From: Candidatus Hodarchaeota archaeon
GTDB lineage: Archaea; Asgardarchaeota; Heimdallarchaeia; Hodarchaeales; Hodarchaeaceae
NCBI GenBank assembly: GCA_016839785.1
Contig: JAEOTQ010000140.1
Coordinates: 1-35,705, forward strand
DNA length: 35,705 bases
Reading direction: 5' to 3'
Each line of letters starts with the position of its first letter. The stretch's first letter is position 1. Made by a program: the position numbers and the translations under genes. Shown piece after piece: positions 25,720 through 33,848 of this stretch. The notes beneath the pieces are model-generated. The model ran no database searches and was not told the DNA's origin. It was given only the letters and a program-made list of their open reading frames with translations.

Positions 25720-26271
25720 ATGTCAGTAGTTATCCAAACAATGAAAGATTATTCTGAAACAAAAATCATTGCTGTTGTTACTACATTAGCAATAATATTT
25801 ACCGCTATCGTTTTTTTCTTAATGAGACCAATTGAACAAGAATTAACAACTCAAAGTGTCTATGGAGTGATTGATCTAGAATTTGCGTGGAATGTACTAC
25901 AAATGGAACAAATTCTAGCCTCTTGGGGTGATGATTTAATCGCCATGGAAATTAATGCAGTTCTACTCGATTTTGGATTCCTTATTGGCTATTCTCTTTC
26001 ACTCGCAGGTATAACATTACTCATTACACAATCAGGGATTCTAAGATCTTGGACAAACTTAGGGTATTACTTCACAGTGATTCCATTTATAGCAGCAGCT
26101 TTCGATGTGATTGAGAATATAAATTTACTCTTGATCTTGAGTTCCCCCTCCTCATTCCCTACATTTGCCCCATTCGTAGCTTCGGTATGTGCTAGCATTA
26201 AATTCGGTTTAATTATTGCAACAGCGTTATTTTGGTTACTGGGGGTATCGTCCTATGTTATCAGAAGATAA
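25720..26271 (+). CDS. Four-segment membrane protein, unknown function
   Basis: This 183-residue protein has hydrophobic segments at about 17-36, 84-104, 116-135 and 155-178. A loop of about 45 residues separates the first and second (ending SWGDDLIAMEIN). That loop, with conserved-looking acidic and Trp residues, probably faces outside. The charged FDVIENINLLL stretch follows the third segment. I do not recognise a named family with certainty. It starts seven bases after the PhnN-like gene, implying an operon. It ends 24 bases from a convergent GNAT gene without a clear hairpin between them. Confidence 0.72.
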   Translation: MSVVIQTMKDYSETKIIAVVTTLAIIFTAIVFFLMRPIEQELTTQSVYGVIDLEFAWNVLQMEQILASWGDDLIAMEINAVLLDFGFLIGYSLSLAGITLLITQSGILRSWTNLGYYFTVIPFIAAAFDVIENINLLLILSSPSSFPTFAPFVASVCASIKFGLIIATALFWLLGVSSYVIRR

Positions 26272-26295
26272 TTTTGAAAAGACCATAATGGTATC

Positions 26296-26853
26296 TCATT
26301 GAAGGTCAATAAACTTTGATAAAATATACCAAGTAGTTTGGAACGCATCATTTTCTAGTGTTGCCTCTATTACAAATCCATTCTTTTGATAAAATTCAAT
26401 GTTATCGTGTTTTTTACTCGTACTTAGACGAATTTTATGCCAATTATTTTTACGAGCGAAATCTTCCAATTGCTGTAGAATAAAAGTACCAATCCCATAA
26501 GATTCCCGGTATTCCTCTATTACTAAAAGCTGTGAGACACGAAGTGTATGGCCCATAATTATACATCGGGCTGCACCTAGTAATTGCTGGGGAGAAGATT
26601 TATTATATACAGTTACTGTTAGTGGTTGATTGATTTCATCAGAGATATCTCGACCGAAGTGAACAAGATTTGCAGAAAACCATTCCTTCTTTAAAAAAGA
26701 TTTAATGTCATTATTTGCATCATCGAAGGAAAAGTGTATATTAAATTCCATTTTTTTCTCTATAAAGAAGGACTTGACAGGATTTAAGGAATTTTTCTCA
26801 AGAATGGAAGATAAGATTCGTAAAATTCTCTTCTCTCGAGTGCCAAATCTCAA
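26296..26853 (-). CDS. GNAT family N-acetyltransferase
   Basis: The C-terminal two thirds show the GNAT acyl-CoA fold: a beta strand LRVSQLLVIEEY, the pyrophosphate-binding loop YGIGTFILQQL, a helix DFARKNNWHKIRLST, and the closing IEFYQKNGFVIEAT motif typical of small acetyltransferases. Family members acetylate amines, antibiotics, peptides or protein N-termini; the target is unknown. Length is 185 residues from TTG 26853, or 151 from ATG 26751. The shorter form already contains the whole domain, and neither start has a clear ribosome site, so the start is uncertain. It is codirectional with the deaminase-like gene, with an 80-base gap. Confidence 0.82.
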   Translation of the reverse strand: MRFGTREKRILRILSSILEKNSLNPVKSFFIEKKMEFNIHFSFDDANNDIKSFLKKEWFSANLVHFGRDISDEINQPLTVTVYNKSSPQQLLGAARCIIMGHTLRVSQLLVIEEYRESYGIGTFILQQLEDFARKNNWHKIRLSTSKKHDNIEFYQKNGFVIEATLENDAFQTTWYILSKFIDLQ

Positions 26854-26933
26854 TCATACGAAAATTGGTATGCTACCCAGAGATCATTTTGTATCTTAGA
26901 TGGTTATTTCTTTTTCTTGTGACCTTTTGAAGG

Positions 26934-28184
26934 TTAATAAAATCGAGAATACTCAAACTTGGTTTGTGAAATAACCTTTCCATTTTTAATTGTAGTTCTC
27001 GCAGGTGGAGTTGTTCGTATTGCCTCATGGACATTCTTAACACCATGTAAAATCACTATATCAGCAGGGGCTCCAACACTTAAATAGTGCGTAACATCCA
27101 TTACTTTAGCCGCATTTTTCGTTATAGTATCATATAAAATATCGATTTCAGCCATAGTTGTCATTTTCGCAGCATGACCAAGTAAATTTGCCACTTCAAG
27201 CATATCTCCATTACCAAAGGGATAATAAGGATCATGCACGCAATCTTGGCCTATAGTAACATTTACTCCTGCAGCTAGTAATTCTTTAACTCTGGTTATC
27301 CCTACTCTTTGAGCTCCGGTATCCAATCTTCCCTGTAGAACCATATTCGTAGGGGGATTTGTTACGACATTAATTCTAGCTTTTTTCACAAGCTCAATTA
27401 CGCGAGCAGCATGATAATTATCATAGGAGGATAAAGCACAGATATGATCAACTGTTATCTTGTGTTGGAAATCCTCTTCAATTGCCCTTGCAGCAAGAAA
27501 TTGAAGAGTGCGTGAATTAGGATCATCTGTTTCATCAGTATGACTGTCAATTGGGACGTTGTACTTTTTAGCTAATGTAAGAAGGATATTCACATGTTTT
27601 TTGGAATTATCGTCATTCAACTCGTTATGGGGCATCCCACCCAAAATTATGTCCTTTCCTCCCAATTCGAGCGCTTTTTCTAGCAACTCTTCCGTTCCAT
27701 CATCCTTTAATATACCCTCTTGCGGGAATGCAACAATTTGAAGATCAACAACGTCCTTAAAATCTTCTTTAGTCGCTAATAACCCTTTTAATGGCATTAG
27801 TCCTCCAATTGAGTCAACATCGACATGTGTACGTATATGGGTTACACCAAATTTGATTTGATTATTTATAACCTCTGAAGCTCGTTTTTTGATATTATTC
27901 ACGGAATAATTCCGTTTTACTTCCCAAGTTTTTTGGATGGCTTCCCAGAGGGTTCCTGATTGGTTTGGTTCAATTATATCCCCTATAAGAACTTTATCAA
28001 GATGAATATGAGGAGAAATTAAGCTTTCAGTTACCAGAGACTGTTTTGCATCAATTATCGTTCCAAATTCAGTTTCATTAATCTTTTTGTCTGCTTTAGT
28101 AATATCTGTTATGATTCGTTCCTTAACAGCAATGGTGACTAAGTCTCCGTTCCTTGTGAGAGCATTTTTGATAACTAAACTCAT
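26934..28184 (-). CDS. Cytosine deaminase-like amidohydrolase
   Basis: This protein of about 416 residues is close in length and motif order to E. coli CodA. Metal ligands H62-I-H64 in HIHLDK, H218 in DSHTDE and D317 in GQDCVHDP are present, together with E221, H250, LQIVAFPQEG (with Q158) and LQGRLDT (numbered from TTG 28193). It should deaminate cytosine or a related ring such as isoguanine, creatinine or a triazine. The E. coli GHDDVFDP segment has two aspartates, and the second, which contacts the pyrimidine, is Cys318 here, so the substrate may differ. ATG 28184, six bases after AGGTTG, is preferred to TTG 28193. A divergent AT-rich gap of 240 bases follows upstream with no structure I could identify. 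Confidence 0.86.
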   Translation of the reverse strand: MSLVIKNALTRNGDLVTIAVKERIITDITKADKKINETEFGTIIDAKQSLVTESLISPHIHLDKVLIGDIIEPNQSGTLWEAIQKTWEVKRNYSVNNIKKRASEVINNQIKFGVTHIRTHVDVDSIGGLMPLKGLLATKEDFKDVVDLQIVAFPQEGILKDDGTEELLEKALELGGKDIILGGMPHNELNDDNSKKHVNILLTLAKKYNVPIDSHTDETDDPNSRTLQFLAARAIEEDFQHKITVDHICALSSYDNYHAARVIELVKKARINVVTNPPTNMVLQGRLDTGAQRVGITRVKELLAAGVNVTIGQDCVHDPYYPFGNGDMLEVANLLGHAAKMTTMAEIDILYDTITKNAAKVMDVTHYLSVGAPADIVILHGVKNVHEAIRTTPPARTTIKNGKVISQTKFEYSRFY

Positions 28185-28432
28185 TTCTTTCAACCTGTCT
28201 TATCTAATCAGTGTGAGAATAACTAAAATTAGGATTATTCGATTTTTTCATATTGTTTTTCATTATCTATTATGGGGCGATGACTTGTTTCATGATTGTG
28301 TACGATCAAAAGTTAACAAAAAACACTCACATAAAGTATCTTTGTTATTTATGAACATCACAATTTGAATTATATGTTCTAGCAATTATAAATCAAAATT
28401 TGGTTGGTTAGATTGCGATATTTGCAGTTTAT

Positions 28433-29323
28433 TTATGAAAAAGGCTTTCTTTTCTGACCTCGGATCGTTAAACCAAGAATGATCACAAGCATTAATAGAA
28501 GAATGAAACCACCAATAACATTCAAAGGTTTTTTATTGGGAATCCTCACGTTGTTGTAATCTGCTATTATTTCTTCGACAGTCAACACTCGATTGTACAT
28601 ACGAATTTCATCCATACGACCGTTAAAATTACTATTACCCTCATAGTGATTCCCAATTACCACAGGTGCAGATGTTTTGCGAACAGGAATTGAAACTTGA
28701 GAAGCCGCTACTCCCACACCGTTTATGTAAAGCCTTATATGAGAGCCATCATAAGTTCCAGTAACAAAAGTCCAGGTATTAAATTCGATTCTTTCTGAAG
28801 CAAAACACGCAACCCAATGGGGCTCTCCATCTTGGCTTAAAGTTAACACTAGCCTTTGAGAATCTGTCTAAAGCTCCAGTATATATGCATCATCTAACAA
28901 CTGATTCCTTGTACGGTATTTTGATAAAATTTGATGCCAGCTACCAGTAGTTCCATAAATGTATATCCAAGCTTCAATGGTAAAAATTTCTACATTAAAA
29001 TTTGTGTCGTTTCCACAATTAACCCAATTTCCTTGTTCAAATTCAAGAGCGGTCCCTTTAATACCCTCTATCCAACTAGAGTCATAAATTATTCCATCAT
29101 TTCCTTTGTCAGAATGATCGTAAACAATATTCCCAAATCCCTCGTCAAATGTAAGATGAAGGATAAGTTCTTCAGATGAATTACCTAAGGAAAGAGATCT
29201 ATTACTAGAATTTCTAAAAATTGAAGAGTTAATGTACGTTGAGATGAAGGTTATAGATATTATAATGAGTATTGTCGCGTTAAGGGAAAAGCTTTTGGCT
29301 CGTGTCTTGGCCAAATAATTCAC
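28433..29323 (-). pseudogene. LamG/concanavalin-like surface protein interrupted by one in-frame TAG
   Basis: Two same-frame pieces make one laminin G-like domain. Piece one (29323-28868) has a hydrophobic N-terminal anchor (NATILIIISITFISTYI) and the first half of LamG (LILHLTFDEGFGNIVYDHS, FTIEAWIYI). TAG at 28870-28868 follows AYILEL. After six more sense codons piece two (28849-28433) continues with LTLSQDGE, WTFVTGTYDGSHIRLYINGV and FNGRMDEIRMYNRVLTVEEI, then a membrane helix (FILLLMLVIILGLTI) and a basic tail. Without the stop it is a complete 296-residue membrane-anchored binding protein. Mutation, sequencing error or UAG read-through are all possible. TTG 29314, preceded by AGGTGA, is an alternative start. 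The gene lies 21 bases after kynureninase. Confidence 0.8.
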
Positions 29324-29344
29324 CTAGTATCCCATATAAGGGCT

Positions 29345-30622
29345 CTACTCAAATTTTTCATATTCGTTCTCATCAATAATCTGTTTTAAACACTGGACAA
29401 CATACCATATCTCGTGATATTTATTATATAAGGCAATAGGAGCTAATCTAATGACATTTGGGTAACGGAAGTCACTGATAACATTATAATTAATCCTTAA
29501 ACAATCACTAATGCGTCTCGCTTCCGTATCATGCTCAATGGCTACATGTCCTGATCGTTTTTCAGGATTTCGCGGGGTACCAACGTTGAAATTGTATGGT
29601 TCTCTTGAAAGTAGCTTATCAACTAGATATATTAGATAATCTGTTTGTTTAGTTGATTTTCGTCTAATATTGTGAATTCCAGCTTTTAAAGTAAGGTTTA
29701 ATGCTCCCTCAATCGGTGCTGAACAAAGAATATTAGAGCTAGAAATTTGCCATCCCCCAGCTGATTTTGCGTGATTGAAATCCAAGGACATATCAAATTG
29801 TTTTGCCTTTTCATACCCAAACCAGCCTGCTAATCCAGGTTCTTTGTCGAAATGCTTTTTATTTAGATAAAGAAATCCTGTTCCTCCTGGACCAGAATTT
29901 AAATATTTATAACTGCACCAAAACGCAAAATCCACACCCCAGTCGTTGAATTTATGAGGAATAACACCTACTGAATGGCAACAGTCCCAACCAATAGGAA
30001 TTTTCAGATCGTTTGCAGCATGTGTAATTCGTTCCATGTCAAATAGTTGTCCACTTCTGTACAAAACCGATGGTAGTAGAATTAATGCAACATCGTCATC
30101 CATACGCTTGATAATTCTTTCATCATCTATTGTACGACCGTCGTCGCTAGGTATCAGTATAAGATGCTCCTTCGGATCTAAACCTTTTAGTTTGATCTGG
30201 CTCTTCAATGCATAAATATCCGTGGGAAAGTCCAATTCATCCGCAATTATCTTAGTCCGTTTTCCTTGTTCGGGGTGATAGAAAGTACTGACAAGTGAAT
30301 GCAAGTTTATGGTTGTAGTTCCTGTTGCTACAACTTCATTTGGCTCTGCTCCAACTAGTGGAGCAGCTGCTGCTCCAAGATCTTCTCCAATATGAAACCA
30401 AGATTTATCTTGCTTAAACCAACCAAGAATGCCTAGTTCTTTCCATTCATCTATAACCCTATGAAGAGATTGTTCAGCTTCTCTAGAGAGTAAGCCTAAA
30501 GAGTTACCATCTAAATAGATAGTATTTTTCGGTATATAAAAGTGATTACGATATTCTGAAAGAGGATCGTCTGAATCCAACTGATGAGCATAGCTTTCTG
30601 AATCTTCAAATTGTTCTTTCAC
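29345..30622 (-). CDS. kynU: Kynureninase
   Basis: This 425-residue fold-type I PLP enzyme cleaves kynurenine or 3-hydroxykynurenine to anthranilate or 3-hydroxyanthranilate plus alanine. Motifs match KynU closely: YLDGNSLGLL (36-45), the PLP ring-binding D213 in GWDCCHSVG, the Schiff-base K239 in WCSYKYLNSGPGG, and a C-terminal domain with NVIRLAPIALYNKYHEIW. No other kynurenine-pathway gene (tryptophan dioxygenase, formamidase) lies in the window. It starts at GTG with GAGGA eight bases upstream. The stop is TAG, with a second in-frame TAG seven codons on, immediately before the LamG gene. It is divergent from the GNAT-like/thiolase operon. Confidence 0.94.
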   Translation of the reverse strand: MKEQFEDSESYAHQLDSDDPLSEYRNHFYIPKNTIYLDGNSLGLLSREAEQSLHRVIDEWKELGILGWFKQDKSWFHIGEDLGAAAAPLVGAEPNEVVATGTTTINLHSLVSTFYHPEQGKRTKIIADELDFPTDIYALKSQIKLKGLDPKEHLILIPSDDGRTIDDERIIKRMDDDVALILLPSVLYRSGQLFDMERITHAANDLKIPIGWDCCHSVGVIPHKFNDWGVDFAFWCSYKYLNSGPGGTGFLYLNKKHFDKEPGLAGWFGYEKAKQFDMSLDFNHAKSAGGWQISSSNILCSAPIEGALNLTLKAGIHNIRRKSTKQTDYLIYLVDKLLSREPYNFNVGTPRNPEKRSGHVAIEHDTEARRISDCLRINYNVISDFRYPNVIRLAPIALYNKYHEIWYVVQCLKQIIDENEYEKFE

Positions 30623-30837
30623 GAGTTTTTCCTCATTTGTCTTCTCTACAGTGAAAAATCGAGACAGATAGATAGCAATTAAAGATTTCGCGAGAGAATT
30701 GAATAACCACTAGTTACAAAATAGGATGAAGTCCTTTTTCTATCGAACTAGATAGCTTTTTGGATCTACAAGAAAGAATTTTTAATATACATTCAGACAC
30801 CTTTAATACCAGATTAAATGTTGAATTATAAATTAAA

Positions 30838-30848
30838 GTTTATAAAAA
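30838..30848 (+). promoter_or_regulatory. TATA box for the GNAT-like/thiolase/DUF35 operon
   Basis: GTTTATAAAAA is a good TATA match about 30-38 bases before the ATG at 30877, giving a very short or absent leader. The upstream 30623-30837 stretch also holds AT-rich words and must contain the kynureninase promoter, which I could not place. Confidence 0.5.
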
Positions 30849-30867
30849 TTCGATTAAAGGTATAAAG

Positions 30868-31605
30868 TTGATAATTATGTCAGCAGATGAAGATATTTTA
30901 AGACCAAAGCCAAATAAAATAAATCCTGAGAATACCCCATATCCAGCTAAATTTATTAATTTAGTAGACGGCTCCAAGATGGTTGTTCGTCAGATTACAC
31001 GAGAAGAAACTAAAAAAGTTATTCCACTATTCTATGATATAGTAAAAATCAATAAAGATTTTTACGATCTCGTAAGTGCAAGGATTCTCGGGGAATTGCT
31101 TGCATATGTACAATATCGAGTACAGGACGAATATGTCCTACTAGGCCAGATTCATGATACAGGTGAAGTCTTGGGATTAGTAAATGGCTACTTAAGCTTT
31201 AATGATCCCAAGATTGGCATCAGCTATCATACGATGACCTTCAAACGAGGTTTACGAGTTGGAGCTCATCTTTTTGTCGCTAAGATGGAACATCATCTAG
31301 ATTATCTCCAAAATGATGAAGTAAAAATTGTTGCTGAGTCACACATCGGGTTTAGAAGGTGGATGGATGAATTACGTCTGGAAGAGAATTTCGACTTCGA
31401 ACATCCAATTGGAGGGGTTCCAAGTTACTATCTTACTCGGAAGAATTGGGAATCCTACGTTAAACCTGAACGATGTTTTGGAACAGAAAATCGACCTGTC
31501 CCTGAAGAATACATGAAAATGGTCACTGAAAATATTCTGTTACCAAAGGATGTTACCTTCCAAATCACTGGTACTCCAAAAGAAGAATTCTTGAAGGGAC
31601 TATAA
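30868..31605 (+). CDS. GNAT-like protein of a thiolase/DUF35 operon
   Basis: This 245-residue soluble protein opens with a short polar tail, then GSKMVVRQITREETKKVIPLF, which looks like the first strand and helix of a GNAT acyltransferase. The domain continues through GEVLGLVNGYLSF, the strand ISYHTMTFKRGLRVGAHLF in place of a classic acetyl-CoA loop, and a helix-strand pair (VKIVAESHIGFRRWM). The last 70 residues (IGGVPSYYLTRKNWESY onward) lack a known motif. Its stop overlaps the thiolase ATG by one base (TAATG), so it is translationally coupled to the thiolase and probably acts on the same acyl-CoA route. ATG 30877 is a better start than TTG 30868. GNAT assignment is tentative. Confidence 0.75.
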   Translation: MIIMSADEDILRPKPNKINPENTPYPAKFINLVDGSKMVVRQITREETKKVIPLFYDIVKINKDFYDLVSARILGELLAYVQYRVQDEYVLLGQIHDTGEVLGLVNGYLSFNDPKIGISYHTMTFKRGLRVGAHLFVAKMEHHLDYLQNDEVKIVAESHIGFRRWMDELRLEENFDFEHPIGGVPSYYLTRKNWESYVKPERCFGTENRPVPEEYMKMVTENILLPKDVTFQITGTPKEEFLKGL

Positions 31606-32792
31606 TGCGTGATGTTGCCATAATTGGCGTTGGAATGGGAAGCAGGTGGGGAAAATACAACGGGTCTCTCATTGAAATGATGGCGGAAGCATCTTTATCT
31701 GCGATTGATGATGCAGGAACGGATAATATCGATGCAGTCTTTGTTGCGAATATGGGAGCTGGGAGAATCAACAATCAGACAGCATTAGGTTCCGCATTAA
31801 TTGATTATCTCAATCTTTTTCCTGCAGTGGGAGCTTCTATTGAAAATGGACCCGCTTCTGGTGCTACTGCTGCACGCATTGGCTATATGGCAATTACTTC
31901 TGGATTACATGATGTTGTAATGATTACTGGTGGCGAAAAGATGCGTGTCGCCCCAGGACCCGTAGTAACTGACTTTGTTGCTACCATGGCTCATCCAGAA
32001 GCAGAGTATATCCATGGTATTACTTTTCCAAGTCTAGGTGCATTTCTTGCGCGACTATACTTCGAAAAATATGGTGTAACCTCTGAGGATCTAGCTAGGA
32101 TTGCTATTAAAAACCATCAGAATGGTTTAAAGAATCCTCACGCGCATATCCAACAAAATATCACAATGGAGGGAATCTTAACCAGTCGGGAGGCCGCATT
32201 AAACAATCCTATGATAGCGGATCCATTGCATTTGTATGATATGTGCCCCGTGACTGATGGTGCAGCATCACTTATTATGTGCTCTATGGATAAAGTTCAA
32301 GAATTTTCTAATAGTCGCTTTGTTAAATTTGCAGGAACAGGGCAAGGGATGGATACAATGGCAGTTCATGAGCGAGAAGATCCTACGTTTCTAAAAGCAG
32401 TTGATATTGCGTCAAATCAGGCGTTCAAGATGGCTGGATTGACACGCAAGGATATTGATTTTGCAGAAATCCATGATGCGTTTGAAATATTAGAACTTGC
32501 CGAATTAGAGTCCGCAGGATTTTTTGAGCGTGGAAAAGCGCATTTAGCCGTTCGAGAAGGGGAAACAGAGCTAACTGGAACTTTTCCTGTCAATACTTCT
32601 GGCGGATTAAAAGCAAGAGGTCATCCTGTTGGTGCAACTGGTGTAGCTCAATTATGCGAACTCGTATGGCAACTACGAGGAGAAGCAGGTGAAAGACAAG
32701 TACTAAATAAGCCTAAACATGGTTATGCTGTAAATTTTGGTGGATTTGGAAATAATGTGGTATCTACAATACTTTCACGAGTTGAGGAGTAA
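31605..32792 (+). CDS. Thiolase-family protein lacking the catalytic cysteine
   Basis: This 395-residue protein has the thiolase fold of the archaeal/SCP2 branch: IGVGMGSRWGK at the start, VVMITGGEKM (104-113), CPVTDGAASLIM (214-225), EIHDAFEILEL (288-298) and GHPVGATG (339-346). Ordinary thiolases carry a nucleophilic cysteine in a CASG motif. Here the segment is IENGPASG, so P83 sits at the cysteine position. The second catalytic cysteine is also absent (AVNFGGFG). Cys-less thiolase relatives that pair with DUF35 proteins include the steroid side-chain aldolase Ltp2 with ChsH2, so a retro-aldol or other C-C reaction on acyl-CoA is possible. It overlaps the upstream gene by one base and is six bases before the DUF35 gene. 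Confidence 0.9.
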   Translation: MRDVAIIGVGMGSRWGKYNGSLIEMMAEASLSAIDDAGTDNIDAVFVANMGAGRINNQTALGSALIDYLNLFPAVGASIENGPASGATAARIGYMAITSGLHDVVMITGGEKMRVAPGPVVTDFVATMAHPEAEYIHGITFPSLGAFLARLYFEKYGVTSEDLARIAIKNHQNGLKNPHAHIQQNITMEGILTSREAALNNPMIADPLHLYDMCPVTDGAASLIMCSMDKVQEFSNSRFVKFAGTGQGMDTMAVHEREDPTFLKAVDIASNQAFKMAGLTRKDIDFAEIHDAFEILELAELESAGFFERGKAHLAVREGETELTGTFPVNTSGGLKARGHPVGATGVAQLCELVWQLRGEAGERQVLNKPKHGYAVNFGGFGNNVVSTILSRVEE

Positions 32793-32798
32793 AATACA

Positions 32799-33146
32799 AT
32801 GACTGAACATACACCTATTGGGTATAAATGCTTGAAATGTGGTAAGATCCATTATCCTCGGCATGGTCGTTGCTTACAATGCAAAAACCGAGAATTTGAA
32901 GAAGTAGCAGTTCCCACCAAGGGGAAATTAGTAACATTCACCAAGCTCAAAGCTCCTCCTTCAGGAATTGCATCCCGTTCATTGTTTTTAGGGATAATAG
33001 ATCTTGGTGAGGTAGGATATACCGGTCAACTTGATGTGGAGAATATTGATGATCTTCAGGTTGGAATGGAACTTGAAGCAACTTGGAAACAAGTCCGTAT
33101 TATCGACAATCGTGCCATTCATGGATTTGTCTGGGGGCTTCCCTAG
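32799..33146 (+). CDS. DUF35 zinc-ribbon/OB-fold protein, thiolase partner
   Basis: This 115-residue protein has a rubredoxin-like zinc ribbon (C11-x2-C14 and C25-x2-C28 in YKCLKCGKIHYPRHGRCLQC) followed by an OB-fold (GKLVTFTKLKAPPSG, LFLGIIDLGEVGYTGQLD, VGMELEATWKQVR). In archaea these proteins bind thiolases and bridge them to HMG-CoA synthase; in actinobacteria they partner with steroid aldolases. The thiolase gene ends six bases upstream, so the two form a complex with high likelihood. No HMG-CoA synthase gene is in the window. The stop is TAG, and it falls at the normal end of the family. It ends five bases from a convergent gene. Confidence 0.92.
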   Translation: MTEHTPIGYKCLKCGKIHYPRHGRCLQCKNREFEEVAVPTKGKLVTFTKLKAPPSGIASRSLFLGIIDLGEVGYTGQLDVENIDDLQVGMELEATWKQVRIIDNRAIHGFVWGLP

Positions 33147-33151
33147 ATAAA

Positions 33152-33844
33152 TCAGTCTTTTTCTTCCTCTCCATAGTTAATAATGGTGTCTACATCAAAT
33201 CGACTCGTTGTTGGAAAACGGGGAATGACATATCGGAAGAAAGTGAAATTTAACATTATAAGTGATAGTATTATTAACCAAGGGGCGATTGGAGCTAAAA
33301 AAGATGCGAAGGCAGGGAAAACAAATGCAATAAGGCTTGTAGAACAACATACTACACCACTGGCTATGGCTGAAGTACCAGCAATCGCTGTGGAAACTGA
33401 AGAGACGGCAGATTGCTGTTTTGTTTTAGTATGAGCATTTTCTCTATTTGGATTATCATGAATTTTACAGTACGGCTTTGTCGTAAACAATCCTCCATAT
33501 ACAATACCTGAAAGCAGTGAAACAGCAAATAGGCTTACACCAGGATCAAAAGGAATGAATATCTTAAGGTGGGCTGTCACATTCCATGTTAATGAGCGCT
33601 TGTCAAGAAAAAACCCCTCTTGAAGTAGAAAATTTGAAGTAATACCTCCTGTTAAGTAGATCAATGCAAGAAAGATGAGCAGACCAAGCAGACCACTAAT
33701 AAGGTAAAATTTTCCCCAAAAGCCTCTATCTAGATCAAATTCTCTTTCCTTACGTCGATGTTTAATATTAATGAGGAGGAGTGGTAATAATAGAAAAAAG
33801 ACAGAAGGAAGGGATTTTTCAATTAGGAATTTCCAATCAATCAT
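33152..33844 (-). CDS. Membrane protein with a CC motif, unknown function
   Basis: This 230-residue protein has about five hydrophobic segments: 9-27, 46-66, 103-121, 160-182 and 184-204. The fourth starts with SGVVCCSTSLIAFVFPAFASF, where C166-C167 lie at the membrane boundary, reminiscent of MerT-type metal transporters and other CC-containing helices. A polar loop (about 123-150, with C126 and several His and Lys) precedes it. I know of no exact family. It begins four bases after the DUF3179 stop on the same strand, so the two make an operon and it may handle the same metal or redox substrate. The tail is acidic (YGEEEKD). Confidence 0.75.
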   Translation of the reverse strand: MIDWKFLIEKSLPSVFFLLLPLLLINIKHRRKEREFDLDRGFWGKFYLISGLLGLLIFLALIYLTGGITSNFLLQEGFFLDKRSLTWNVTAHLKIFIPFDPGVSLFAVSLLSGIVYGGLFTTKPYCKIHDNPNRENAHTKTKQQSAVSSVSTAIAGTSAIASGVVCCSTSLIAFVFPAFASFLAPIAPWLIILSLIMLNFTFFRYVIPRFPTTSRFDVDTIINYGEEEKD

Positions 33845-33848
33845 GAAT

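Noticed and set aside
26866-26880. TGGTATGCTA, shared with the left arm of the inverted repeat at 1684
   Set aside because: Only ten bases match and there is no opposing arm nearby; chance is likely in 35 kb read on two strands.
33183-33434. 83-codon plus-strand frame beyond the DUF35 TAG
   Set aside because: It is antisense to the CC-motif membrane protein and has no domain; the DUF35 stop is at the usual end for the family.
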